Shown piece by piece: positions 23,234 through 31,534 of a stretch of 64,000 nucleotides of DNA. The stretch's first letter is position 1. Every line of letters begins with the position of its first letter. The DNA is from Rubrivivax sp. GTDB taxonomy: Bacteria; Pseudomonadota; Gammaproteobacteria; Burkholderiales; Burkholderiaceae_C. The DNA lies in NCBI GenBank assembly GCA_027489455.1, contig JAIXZR010000124.1, positions 1 to 64,000 on the forward strand. Reading direction: 5' to 3'. The notes below the pieces were generated by a model. It was not told where the DNA came from and searched no databases. It saw nothing but the letters and a program-made list of their open reading frames with translations. Position numbers and translations under genes: made by a program.

Positions 23234-23267
23234 TTTACATTATGTGCAAATGTAGTATGATGCTGCC
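23234..23267 (+). promoter_or_regulatory. Promoter with overlapping operator for the BigR-like repressor
   Basis: A -35-like TTTACA (23234-23239) and -10-like TATGAT (23256-23261) are 16 nt apart. The spacer contains the inverted repeat ACATTATGTGCAAATGT (23237-23253, arms ACATT/AATGT), a likely binding site for the downstream ArsR-family repressor and so a site of autoregulation. A transcript starting about 7 nt after the -10 would begin at or next to the ATG at 23268, so the message may be leaderless. No Shine-Dalgarno is present before that ATG. Confidence 0.6.
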
Positions 23268-23759
23268 ATGACAACGCTCGATCTTGCGCCACGCACGACA
23301 GCCGCCGTCCCGGCCGCCGTTGCGGGCCCTGCATCGCACGCGCCGGTGCCTGATTTGCAGGCCAGCGCTGCCGATGCCGCCGCCCTGCTCAAGGCACTGG
23401 CCCATCCCGATCGGCTGCTGCTGCTGTGCCAGTTGCTCGACACCGAGCTCAGTGTCACCGAGCTCGGTGCGCGGGTCGGGCTGGGGCAGCCTTCGCTGTC
23501 GCAGCAGCTGGCGGTACTGCGCGCCGAGCAGTTGGTGGCCACCCGGCGCGAAGGCAAGCAGATCTACTACCGCGTGGCATCACCCGCCGCGCAGGCCCTG
23601 CTGCAGACGCTGCAGGCGCTTTTCTGCGCCCCGGACATCGCCGACACCCCTGACAGGCCCCACTCAGCCACCGCAGCGCGGCCTGCGCCGCCCGCATCCC
23701 GCCACCTGCGGCAGCGGCTGGTGGCGGCCACACCTCGCCCGAAGGACAGCAGCGCATGA
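23268..23759 (+). CDS. bigR: BigR/SqrR-like ArsR-family reactive-sulfur repressor
   Basis: A 163-aa winged-helix repressor. The HTH covers about residues 62-103 (ELGARVGLGQPSLSQQLAVL, then the wing REGKQIYYRV). Two cysteines, C54 and C120, lie 66 residues apart, exactly the spacing of the sulfide-responsive dithiol switch in BigR (C42/C108) and SqrR (C41/C107); no arsenic- or metal-type cysteine cluster is seen. The target is inferred to be the downstream operon of YeeE/YedE transporters and persulfide dioxygenase, the classical BigR regulon. Its stop overlaps the next start (ATGA). It has an Ala/Pro-rich N-terminal extension of about 28 residues and a 30-residue disordered tail. Confidence 0.85.
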   Translation: MTTLDLAPRTTAAVPAAVAGPASHAPVPDLQASAADAAALLKALAHPDRLLLLCQLLDTELSVTELGARVGLGQPSLSQQLAVLRAEQLVATRREGKQIYYRVASPAAQALLQTLQALFCAPDIADTPDRPHSATAARPAPPASRHLRQRLVAATPRPKDSSA

Positions 23760-24202
23760 TCACCATCGACACCGTGGCCTTCACACCCTGGGCTGCCATC
23801 GCAGGCGGCCTGGCGATCGGCCTGGCCACCGCGCTGTACCTGCTGGGCACCGGCCGGGTGGCCGGGATCGCCGGCATCGTGGCCAGCCCGCTGCGCGCGC
23901 TGATGCGCGGCGCGCCCTGGCGGCCTGAAGTGGGGCGGCTGCTCTTCCTGCTGGGCCTGCTGGCTTCCCCCTGGGCCTGGCAATGGGTGGCCCCGTGGCC
24001 TGCCGCCAGGGTGGATGTCGGTACCGGCGCCCTGGTGCTGGCCGGCCTGCTGGTGGGCGTGGGCGTGCGCATGGGCAATGGCTGCACCAGCGGGCATGGC
24101 GTGTGCGGGCTCAGCCGGTTCTCGCTGCGTTCGCTGGTGAACGTGCTGGCCTTCATGGGGTCAGGCTTCGCCACCGTCTTCGTTCTTCGGCACCTTCTGT
24201 AG
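23756..24202 (+). CDS. YeeE/YedE sulfur-transport half protein, first gene
   Basis: A 148-aa membrane protein with about four transmembrane segments and the family signature GNGCTSGHGVCG (two cysteines). Full-length YeeE/YedE thiosulfate transporters are about twice this size, so this is one half of a split pair; the other half follows 7 nt downstream. It overlaps the repressor stop by ATGA. Transport of thiosulfate or a related sulfur species is inferred from the family and from the downstream persulfide dioxygenase. Confidence 0.85.
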   Translation: MITIDTVAFTPWAAIAGGLAIGLATALYLLGTGRVAGIAGIVASPLRALMRGAPWRPEVGRLLFLLGLLASPWAWQWVAPWPAARVDVGTGALVLAGLLVGVGVRMGNGCTSGHGVCGLSRFSLRSLVNVLAFMGSGFATVFVLRHLL

Positions 24203-24209
24203 GCGCACC

Positions 24210-24635
24210 ATGATCAGATTCTTTGGCGGCTTGGCGTCCCTGCTCAGCGGGCTGGTGTTCGGCTGGGGCCTGACGCTGGCCGGCATGACCGATCCGGGCA
24301 AGGTCAAGGCCTTCCTCGATCTGGCCGGCGCCTGGGACCCGAGCCTGGCCCTGGTGATGGGCGCTGCGATCGCCGTGGGCGTGCCGGCCTTCGCGCTGGC
24401 GGCACGACGCCAGCGGGCCTGGTCGGGCGACGCGATGGAAATCCCCCGCAACCGCGTGATCGACACCCGTCTGGTGCTGGGCGGCGTGCTGTTCGGCTTC
24501 GGCTGGGGCATCGGCGGGCTGTGCCCCGGGCCAGCGATCGTGGCGCTGGGCGCAGGCATGGGCGAGGCCGGCATCTTCGTGCTGGCGATGCTGGCCGGCA
24601 TGCTCGTCCACGACCGCTTTCTGGCACCGCGCTGA
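24210..24635 (+). CDS. YeeE/YedE-like (DUF6691) half protein, second gene
   Basis: A 141-aa membrane protein with about four transmembrane segments, complementing the preceding half. It carries the second family signature GIGGLCPGPAIVALG with its cysteine. In BigR-type operons these two small genes are commonly adjacent and probably form one transport unit. Start MIRFFGGLASL, 7 nt after the first half. Confidence 0.85.
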   Translation: MIRFFGGLASLLSGLVFGWGLTLAGMTDPGKVKAFLDLAGAWDPSLALVMGAAIAVGVPAFALAARRQRAWSGDAMEIPRNRVIDTRLVLGGVLFGFGWGIGGLCPGPAIVALGAGMGEAGIFVLAMLAGMLVHDRFLAPR

Positions 24636-24666
24636 CGGCGCCGCACCCACCACACGAGGCCTGCCC

Positions 24667-25758
24667 ATGCTGATCTTCCGCCAACTCTTCGACGCCACCT
24701 CGTCCACCTACACCTACCTGCTGGGCGACAGCGATGCCGGTGTGGCGCTGCTCATCGACCCGGTCTACGAGCACGAGCGGCGCGACCGGGCGCTGCTGCG
24801 CGAACTGGGCCTGCGCCTGCTGGCCACGCTGGACACCCATGTCCACGCCGACCATGTCACGGCCGCTTGGCTGCACCAGCAGCGCTGCGGAAGCCGCATC
24901 CTGCTGTCGGAGCATGCGCGCGCCGCGCATGTCGACCAGCCGCTGCGCCACGGCGACCGCGTCGACTTCGGCAGCCGCAGCCTGGAAGTGCGGGCCACCC
25001 CCGGCCATACCGATGGCTGCCTGAGCTTCGTGCTGGACGACCACAGCATGGCCTTCACGGGCGACAGCCTGCTGATCCGCGGCTGCGGGCGGACGGACTT
25101 CCAGCAAGGGTCCCCGCAGACGCTGTACCGGTCGGTGCGCGAGCAGATCTTTTCGCTTCCGGGCAGCTGCCTGCTTTACCCGGGGCACGACTACCGCGGG
25201 CTCACGGCCACCAGCGTGGCCGAGGAACTGCGCTACAACCCGCGCCTGGGCGGCGACGTGGGTGTGGACGACTTTGCGGGCTACATGAACAACCTGGGCC
25301 TGCCGCACCCGCGGCTGATGGACGTCGCCGTGCCAGCCAACCTGCGATGCGGGCAGCCCCAGCCCGGCGCCGGCTTGCCGCCCGAGCCGGCCTGGGCCCC
25401 GCTGACCTACACCTTTGGTGGCATCTGGGAGATCGAACCCGTGGTGCTGCAGGAGACGATCTCCGGCCCGCAGACCGCGGGCATCCAGATCATCGACGTA
25501 CGCGAAGCCTCGGAGTTCGACGCCAAGCCCGACGGGCCGGCGGGCGATGAATGGCTGCGCCCCATCCCCGGCGCCCGGCTGATCCCGTTGTCGGACCTGC
25601 CTTCGCGCCTGGCCGAGATCGACCTGCAGCGCCCCGTGGTGGCGGTCTGCCGCTCGGGCGCACGGTCTGCGCAGGCGGTGGTGCTGCTGCAGAAGGCCGG
25701 GTGCAGCCAGGCCGCCAACCTGGCCGGCGGCCTGCTGCGCTGGCGGGCGGAGGCCTAG
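24667..25758 (+). CDS. Persulfide dioxygenase-rhodanese fusion protein
   Basis: This 363-aa enzyme joins an ETHE1-like metallo-beta-lactamase-fold dioxygenase (residues 1 to about 235) to a C-terminal rhodanese (about 265-360). The first part has the iron-site motif H58-x-H60-x-D62-H63 (THVHADH), GHTDG, GRTDFQQG and YPGHDYRG, as in persulfide dioxygenases that oxidise glutathione persulfide to sulfite. The rhodanese has active-site C328 in VCRSGARS, which would move sulfur between glutathione and thiosulfate. It is the last gene of the sulfur operon and its likely main detoxifying enzyme (the Blh role in BigR systems). The start follows CACGAGGCCTGCCC. Confidence 0.9.
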   Translation: MLIFRQLFDATSSTYTYLLGDSDAGVALLIDPVYEHERRDRALLRELGLRLLATLDTHVHADHVTAAWLHQQRCGSRILLSEHARAAHVDQPLRHGDRVDFGSRSLEVRATPGHTDGCLSFVLDDHSMAFTGDSLLIRGCGRTDFQQGSPQTLYRSVREQIFSLPGSCLLYPGHDYRGLTATSVAEELRYNPRLGGDVGVDDFAGYMNNLGLPHPRLMDVAVPANLRCGQPQPGAGLPPEPAWAPLTYTFGGIWEIEPVVLQETISGPQTAGIQIIDVREASEFDAKPDGPAGDEWLRPIPGARLIPLSDLPSRLAEIDLQRPVVAVCRSGARSAQAVVLLQKAGCSQAANLAGGLLRWRAEA

Positions 25759-25947
25759 CGCTGGCTATTCGATCGGGGGGGCAGCGCGCCAGGTGGCGAT
25801 CTCGACATGGCGGTTCGAGTGGGCGAGGCGATGCACGGTCTCAGGAGGCTTGGCCTCTGTGCCGCCCGTCCCAGCCGCTCGCCGACTGGAGGCGAGACCC
25901 GTTCGCTTACCAGCGGGTGGATCGGCAGTTCCACGCCTTGCCACCGT
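25759..25947. other. Short gap, possible OmpA-like remnant on the minus strand
   Basis: No gene is assigned. A minus-strand frame over about 25768-25870 ends in HSNRHVEIATW, like the NRRVEI ending of OmpA-type peptidoglycan-binding domains, but no start, domain body or continuous frame exists. It may be a degraded gene end or chance. Confidence 0.25.
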
Positions 25948-26448
25948 CTAATCGATCCGCGTGGACGGCGGATTCAATGAGCTGCGCCGTACCGATGCCA
26001 CGACCGCCTGGTTGAAGTTGTCCACCAGTGCCTTCGTGGTCTGTTCCAGGCGGGTGGCGGCGATTTCGTGCTTCTTCCGATGCACCTCTGTACGTTCCTT
26101 CAGCGCGGCGCTGTTTTCCGATTCCAGGTCGCTGATGCCAAAACTGGCGTCACCTGCCTTCCCTGAGCGCGCATTCATCCGCGCCAGTGCGGCCGACCCG
26201 TCGGGAGAGGATAGGAACGCCGCGCCGCGCCGGGCGGATTCCGACAACCGTGTGTCCTTCGCCAGCGCTTCCATCGCAGCCATGTCATAACTGCGCTTAT
26301 TCCAGCGGGCGCCCAGGACCCGGGGCAGCTCGGCGCGGAGGGCCCGCCGGTCCAGCACGCGCGTTTGCCTGTCGAACTGTTGAGCGACTGCGTCGCCACG
26401 GTAGAAAGGAACGAGTTCGCTGATCAGTCTTTGGATGCTCTGGGTCAT
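25948..26448 (-). CDS. Possible T3SS-secreted protein, HrpF/NopX-like motif
   Basis: A 166-aa hydrophilic protein without signal peptide or membrane segment. Residues about 60-115 (ESARRGAAFLSSPDGSAAL, then GKAGDASFGISDLE) resemble the short repeats of HrpF/NolX-type type III translocators. A charged, probably coiled-coil stretch follows to about residue 150. It is the last gene in the direction of the type III cluster, 146 nt after the EF-hand-like gene. The assignment as a secreted substrate or translocator-like protein is inference from a short motif and position; no function is claimed. The start MTQSIQRLIS has an AGAAGACTC leader. Confidence 0.6.
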   Translation of the reverse strand: MTQSIQRLISELVPFYRGDAVAQQFDRQTRVLDRRALRAELPRVLGARWNKRSYDMAAMEALAKDTRLSESARRGAAFLSSPDGSAALARMNARSGKAGDASFGISDLESENSAALKERTEVHRKKHEIAATRLEQTTKALVDNFNQAVVASVRRSSLNPPSTRID

Positions 26449-26594
26449 GAGTCTTCTCGCAAAAGGTTTTGCCGTGAATGACGCGTCATGGGGTCTGAGG
26501 GAGCTCGCCTTCAGGCACCGAAGGGACCGTGACTGTTGCCAGGCGAGGCGGCCAAGGCGTTGGTAGCTTCAGTGGCTTCGCTGGCGCTTGACGC

Positions 26595-27356
26595 TCAATG
26601 GGCTGTACCGGGGCCCGCCAGCGGGCCGGTTGCCCCCGAAATGCCGGGTACAGGCACAGGCGTGGGCCCGGGGCCAGTCTCTACGCCCGGTGCGACGGTC
26701 TGCACCGAAGCCGGCACGATCGGCTTGGTTTGCAGGGCCGCCATGAGCTGCTGGCGCCCTTCTGGTGTTTGCAGAACTCGCGCGAGGTCTGACTTGTCGA
26801 AACCATCACTCTTCTTGCCAACGAGCAGCGCCAGCACGGCCTTCCCGCTGCCGGACTCTCGCGAAAGAAACTGTGCCAGGCGCCGCAGCACGCCAGGCGC
26901 CTTCATGTCGGCGGCCGCCAGCTTCAGTTCCTGCAACGAGATCCTGCTGTCTCCGTTGATGTCCACCCGATCGAAGCCACCCCCTCGGTGAAAGTGGCTC
27001 ATCAGCTTCAGCAGCTTGGCTGCTCTGAGTCTGCTGATGCCTTCCAGGGTCAGTGGCGGCTTCGGAACTTCGGTACCCCAGCACGGCAGGGCCGGGCGCC
27101 AGCCCGTGCCGCAACGCCATTCTTGCGGCGGCCGCTTGAAGTTCGGCCAGTGGCTGGCCAGATGCTTCACATTCAGGAACGAGTCGCTTCGAATCGGCTG
27201 AGTCTGCACTGGCCCGTTGGCCATACGTGTCTGGTCCTGGCCGACGCCCGGTGCAGTCGGCCACGAGCTGGAGGCACCGACCAGGCTGGCCAGGGGCGTG
27301 ACTTGCTGCAGACCCGCAGTCTGCGCGTGTGTAGACGCAAAGTGATGAACTCGCAT
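26595..27356 (-). CDS. EF-hand-like protein next to the T3SS, possible substrate
   Basis: A 253-aa protein. The start chosen is MRVHHFASTH (27354-27356), which has a GGAG ribosome-binding site 6 nt upstream; an in-frame ATG 24 codons earlier lacks one. Near residue 130 is an EF-hand loop, DINGDSRISLQEL, with acidic residues at calcium-binding positions; a weaker relative, KKSDGFDKSDL, follows about 55 residues later. The N-terminal 60 residues are Ser/Thr/Gln-rich as in many type III signals, and the last 35 are Pro/Gly-rich. It lies 164 nt after sctT in the same direction. Calcium binding and secretion are inferred. Confidence 0.65.
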   Translation of the reverse strand: MRVHHFASTHAQTAGLQQVTPLASLVGASSSWPTAPGVGQDQTRMANGPVQTQPIRSDSFLNVKHLASHWPNFKRPPQEWRCGTGWRPALPCWGTEVPKPPLTLEGISRLRAAKLLKLMSHFHRGGGFDRVDINGDSRISLQELKLAAADMKAPGVLRRLAQFLSRESGSGKAVLALLVGKKSDGFDKSDLARVLQTPEGRQQLMAALQTKPIVPASVQTVAPGVETGPGPTPVPVPGISGATGPLAGPGTAH

Positions 27357-27520
27357 GGCGGTCTCCGGTAGGTTCTGCTGAAGGACGGAAAGTGCTGGGC
27401 GGTGGAACACCACAGCGCCCAGCCTCATCCCAGTGTCGAAAGGTACGCGCGGCTGGGGCCGGCCACCAGCGAAAAATCTTCGCGATGGCTTGCCTTTCGG
27501 GCAGCGTCAGCGCGGGGCGC

Positions 27521-28336
27521 TCAACGCCCAGTCAACTCCGGCAGCCACTGGCCCAGCCGCACCAGGCTCCACTCCGCCGGCAGCCCCAGCAGGCGCGGGT
27601 CGAACAGCATCAAGAGCAGCAGGGCCGGGAAGAGCAGGCTCTTGATGGGCGCGGTGATGTTGCTCACCTGCAGCTGCTGGGCCAGCTTGCCGATGAGGCC
27701 AATGCCGAATTCGACGAGCAGGAACACCACCAGGAAGGGCCCGAACAGGTGCAGGGTGGCCACCATGACGCGGTCGACCAGCCCGACCATCATGCCAGGC
27801 AGGCGCGCGATGTCGATGTCACCATAGCGGCCGATTGGAATCACCTCGTACGACCGCCACAGTGCCGCGGCGATGGCGTGCAGCCCTTCGTGCGCCACCA
27901 GCAGCAGCACGGCCAGCTGGGTGAACAGAATCTGGGCGGGGCCCACGGGTGAATCGGCCCCCGTGCCGAACAGGGCGTTGTTGTTGGCGCCGGTCTTGAT
28001 GTCGATCAGCTCGCCAGCGGACTGTGCCGCCCAGAAGAGCGCGGCCACGGGCAGGGTCAGCACCAGGCCGATGGCCAGCTCGGCCAGCAGCCAGCCCAGG
28101 AGCACCAGCGTGTTTCCGGGCGCGGGCAGCACTTCGGCCGCGGCGGGCAGCTGCACCGCCAGCAAGGCCGGGAGCAGGGCGATGGGCAGGGCCAGCCGCA
28201 CCTGGCGGGGAAACTGCGCGGCTGCAAACAGTGGCAGCACGAGGAAGGCGCCCCAGCCGCGCGCAAAGCCCAGGGCCAGCAGCGCCAGCAGGTCTTGCAG
28301 CAGCGCGGCGCCCAGCACCATCTCTTCGCCGCCCAT
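27521..28336 (-). CDS. sctT: Type III secretion export apparatus protein SctT
   Basis: A 271-aa inner-membrane component of the export gate (YscT/HrcT/FliR family), with about six hydrophobic segments and the family blocks GELIDIKTGANN and LLVEFGIGLIGKLAQQLQ. With SctR and SctS it forms the helical export channel. It follows sctS by 35 nt, one of the few junctions in the operon that is not an overlap. An internal ATG (MVLGAALL) five codons in is an alternative start. Confidence 0.92.
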   Translation of the reverse strand: MGGEEMVLGAALLQDLLALLALGFARGWGAFLVLPLFAAAQFPRQVRLALPIALLPALLAVQLPAAAEVLPAPGNTLVLLGWLLAELAIGLVLTLPVAALFWAAQSAGELIDIKTGANNNALFGTGADSPVGPAQILFTQLAVLLLVAHEGLHAIAAALWRSYEVIPIGRYGDIDIARLPGMMVGLVDRVMVATLHLFGPFLVVFLLVEFGIGLIGKLAQQLQVSNITAPIKSLLFPALLLLMLFDPRLLGLPAEWSLVRLGQWLPELTGR

Positions 28337-28371
28337 GGGCTAGCGGCTGACCACGGGGTTGTCTGGTGTCA

Positions 28372-28641
28372 TCAGCGCACCGAGACAGCCGCCCTGAACA
28401 CTTCGGTCATGAAGCTTTCCAGGGCCTTGGCCATCCAGGGTATGGAAATCGCCAGCACTCCGGCGACGGCAAGGAACTTCACAGCGAAGGCCAGGGACTG
28501 TTCCTGCAGTTGCGTAACGGCCTGCAGCAGGCCCACCACCAGCCCGACCAGTGCCGCTACCAGCACGGTGGGCAGGCTCACCAGCACCACCATGCGCAGC
28601 ATGGCCACGCACAGGTCCAGCATCAGTTGGGTGTCGTTCAT
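28372..28641 (-). CDS. sctS: Type III secretion export apparatus protein SctS
   Basis: An 89-aa two-helix membrane protein (YscS/HrcS/FliQ family): SLPTVLVAALVGLVVGLLQ, then QEQSLAFAVKFLAV, the family core. The start MNDTQLMLDL overlaps the sctV stop by ATGA. It is part of the R-S-T export gate. In most T3SS operons sctS directly follows sctR; here sctV is inserted between them. Confidence 0.93.
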   Translation of the reverse strand: MNDTQLMLDLCVAMLRMVVLVSLPTVLVAALVGLVVGLLQAVTQLQEQSLAFAVKFLAVAGVLAISIPWMAKALESFMTEVFRAAVSVR

Positions 28642-30878
28642 CGCGCGGCCTGATGCCGTCTGGCGGCGGCTGGTGGGGTCAGGGGGGCGTCGCCGAAGGC
28701 ATCGTCGTTCATGGGGTCGTCGAAGCGCGCGGGGTCGATGTCGCCCGGGGTGTCCCATTGCTCGGGATCGAGCAGGCGGTTCTGCGCGCCCATGCGCTGC
28801 AGGGCCGCTTCGCTCAGCTCGATCCGGGAGACGATTTCCACGTCGTACCGCGGGTTCACTCCCCTAAAGGAAAACACGCGGAAGCGGCTGCCCACCATGC
28901 CTGCGATTTCCGACACCAGCAGCCGTGCCGGCCCCCGGCACACCAGGTTGATGCGGCCGCGCGGTACGCGGGCCTGCAGTTCGGCAAAGCACTGCCGCAC
29001 TTCGCGGAAGGCGTCGGGGTCAGGGGCCTGGCTGGCGCCGGCTTCACTGGCTGAAGCGGCGTAGGCCTGCAGCACCTGTTCGATGAGCGGGTCCACCAGA
29101 TGCAGCTGCAGCCGCCCATCGATGGCCGCTTCGGCGCAGCGGCGGCGCGACCAGCCCGTGACGATCATGTCGGCGATGGCGTTGGCATCCTGTGGCAGCG
29201 GCGCGAACGACAGCATCATGTCGCACACCTGGGGCAGTGAACGCAGGCCAATGCCTTCGCGCAGCAGCGTGCGCACGACGTCGGTCAAGACAGGCAGTGG
29301 CACCACCGCGGCCAGGCCTTCGGCCAGATGGGGGTGGCTGGCCTTGAACTCGAGCAGCACGGCGTGAAACTGCTCGTGGCTGAGCAGGCGCGACTGTTCA
29401 CGCACGCACAGGTGCTCGGTGACGGCACAGATGAGCTGCTCAAGCGTGGCCACGTCCGCCGTGCCGGGGGGCTCCCAGCGGGCGTCAGGGAAGCCGGGTA
29501 TCTGCAGCGGTCCGTCGTCATGCGGACTGGGCGGGCCCAGCACCAGGGCGGCATCGTCGCGCCAGGCGAACTGCATCAGGTGCGAGCCATTGATGATCCA
29601 GCGCAGGCGCGGTTGTTCGGCATCGCCGCGCAGCCACCCTGTCATGGCGGGGTGAGTGTCCAGGCAACAGCGCAGGCCGGGGTAAGGCGCACCCCAGATC
29701 TGCGACAGGCGTTGGCGCATATCCAGCATCTGCTGGTCCAGCCTGGCCAGGTCGGCCTGTTCGGCCAGGTGGCGGGGCAGGGCCAGCACGACGGCGGCGT
29801 CGAAGAGCCGGCCTTGTTCTTCGATGAAGACTGGGGCGTCTTCGCCTGCGGCGCTGCAGAAGCCCTTCATGGGTTGCTGAAACCTGGCGACAGGCTTTTC
29901 CGGCTGGTGGTCCAAGCGCATGACCCACACCCCCGTGCCGAGCAGCATCAGGCCCAGGGCCACAAACACCGGTGCAGGAAAGCCCGGTACCAAACCCAGC
30001 AACACGCAGAACAGGCCCACGTGCACCATCGCGCTGGGATGGCGCCGCACTTCCAGCAGGATCTGCCGGCCCAGATCACTTTGTGCGCCCTGATTGGACG
30101 TGACACGTGTCGTCACCAGGCCTGCGGCAATGGCGATCATGAAGGACGGTATCTGCGCCACCATCGCATCGCCCACCGACAGCGTGGCATAGCGGTGCAG
30201 CGCAACCGACGCCGACATGTCCTGGTAGAGCATGCCACTGGCCAGCCCACCGAAGATATTGATGAAGGTGATGACCAGGCCGGCGATGGCGTCGCCCTTG
30301 ACGAACTTCATCGCCCCGTCCATGCCGCCGAAGAAGCGGGATTCGATGTCGAGCTTGTCGCGCCGCTGGCTGGCCTGTTCTGCGCTCAGGGTGCCGGCGC
30401 GCATCTCACCGTCGATGCTCATCTGCTTGCCGGGCATGGCGTCCAGCGAGAACCGCGCGGCCACTTCCGCCACGCGGTCTGCGCCTTTGGCGACCACCAG
30501 GAACTGCACGACGGAAACGATGGCGAAAACGCACAGGCCGACCAGCAGGTTGTCCCCCATCACCACGCGGCCGAAGGCCTCCACCACATGGGCCGCCTCG
30601 CCGTCCAGCAGGATCATCTTGGTCGAGGCCACGTTCAGGGACAAACGCAGCATCGTGGTGATGAGCAGCAGGGCAGGGAAGGTGAGCAGTTGAACTGGAG
30701 ACTGCACTCGCACCGCGACCAGCAGCACAAACAGGCAACTGGCCATGCTCAGGACGGTCAATATGTCCAGCACGGTGCGGCTGAGCGGCATCACCAAGGC
30801 GGCGACGATGCCGATCAGCACCACGGCCATGGCCGCCTCGGGGCGGCCGAGCAGGGTGGACCAGGTCAGCTTCTTCAT
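28638..30878 (-). CDS. sctV: Type III secretion export gate protein SctV
   Basis: A 746-aa large export-gate protein (LcrD/HrcV/InvA/FlhA family). The N-terminal ~340 residues hold about eight membrane segments and the FHIPEP-type region (RFSLDAMPGKQMSIDGEMRA). The rest is the cytoplasmic ring domain that receives substrate-chaperone complexes, including VPLPVLTDVVRTLLREGI. The last ~45 residues form an acidic tail (PGDIDPARFDDPMNDD) beyond the usual end. It overlaps sctR upstream and sctS downstream, both by ATGA. Confidence 0.95.
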   Translation of the reverse strand: MKKLTWSTLLGRPEAAMAVVLIGIVAALVMPLSRTVLDILTVLSMASCLFVLLVAVRVQSPVQLLTFPALLLITTMLRLSLNVASTKMILLDGEAAHVVEAFGRVVMGDNLLVGLCVFAIVSVVQFLVVAKGADRVAEVAARFSLDAMPGKQMSIDGEMRAGTLSAEQASQRRDKLDIESRFFGGMDGAMKFVKGDAIAGLVITFINIFGGLASGMLYQDMSASVALHRYATLSVGDAMVAQIPSFMIAIAAGLVTTRVTSNQGAQSDLGRQILLEVRRHPSAMVHVGLFCVLLGLVPGFPAPVFVALGLMLLGTGVWVMRLDHQPEKPVARFQQPMKGFCSAAGEDAPVFIEEQGRLFDAAVVLALPRHLAEQADLARLDQQMLDMRQRLSQIWGAPYPGLRCCLDTHPAMTGWLRGDAEQPRLRWIINGSHLMQFAWRDDAALVLGPPSPHDDGPLQIPGFPDARWEPPGTADVATLEQLICAVTEHLCVREQSRLLSHEQFHAVLLEFKASHPHLAEGLAAVVPLPVLTDVVRTLLREGIGLRSLPQVCDMMLSFAPLPQDANAIADMIVTGWSRRRCAEAAIDGRLQLHLVDPLIEQVLQAYAASASEAGASQAPDPDAFREVRQCFAELQARVPRGRINLVCRGPARLLVSEIAGMVGSRFRVFSFRGVNPRYDVEIVSRIELSEAALQRMGAQNRLLDPEQWDTPGDIDPARFDDPMNDDAFGDAPLTPPAAARRHQAAR

Positions 30879-31534
30879 TGGTAGCTCAGCACCAGGGCGT
30901 AGATGAGCTTCTGCCAGCCATCGAAGGCCACGAACAGCAGCAGCTTGAACGGCACCGCGATCGGGGTGGGCGACACCATCGACAGGCCGAACGCCTGGAT
31001 GACGTTGGCCACGATCAGGTCGACCGCGATGAAGGCCAGGTACAGCACGAAGCCAATCTGGAAGGCGCGTGTCAGTTCGCGGGTGGTGAATGCCGGCACC
31101 AGCGTCAGCAGGGAATCCTCTGCCGGGGCGGCTTCCGGCATGCCGCGCCACAGGTCTTTGGATGCAGCCACGAAGAACTCGCGGTCTTCCGGCAAGGTGT
31201 GCCGTGTCAGGAAGCCGGCCAGGGGCTCGCGCACCTTGTTGGCCAGCCCCACCAGCACCTGGGGGGTGAGCCGGCCTTCACTGAGCTGGCGGTCGTTCTC
31301 GATGGCGGTCACCATCTGCGACACCATGGGCGCCATGATGAATGCGCTCAAGGCCAGTGCGATGGCACTGAGCACCAGGTTGGGTGGAACCTGCTGCACC
31401 CCCAGGGCATTGCGCACGATGCCCAGGACGATGACGATCTTCAGATAAGACGTTGCCACCAGGGCCACCAGCGGAATGAAGCCCACCGCCAGCAGCAGCA
31501 GCAGCATCAGGACAAGGTCTGGCGTCTGGGTCAT
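30875..31534 (-). CDS. sctR: Type III secretion export apparatus protein SctR
   Basis: A 219-aa membrane protein (YscR/HrcR/FliP family) with the diagnostic FIPLVALVATSYLKIVIVL and LRNALGVQQVPPN-like VRNALGVQQVPPN motifs and a C-terminal AFQIGFVLYLAFIAVDLIVA stretch. It forms the core of the export gate. The start overlaps the sctQ stop and its own stop overlaps sctV (ATGA in both). Confidence 0.95.
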   Translation of the reverse strand: MTQTPDLVLMLLLLLAVGFIPLVALVATSYLKIVIVLGIVRNALGVQQVPPNLVLSAIALALSAFIMAPMVSQMVTAIENDRQLSEGRLTPQVLVGLANKVREPLAGFLTRHTLPEDREFFVAASKDLWRGMPEAAPAEDSLLTLVPAFTTRELTRAFQIGFVLYLAFIAVDLIVANVIQAFGLSMVSPTPIAVPFKLLLFVAFDGWQKLIYALVLSYQ

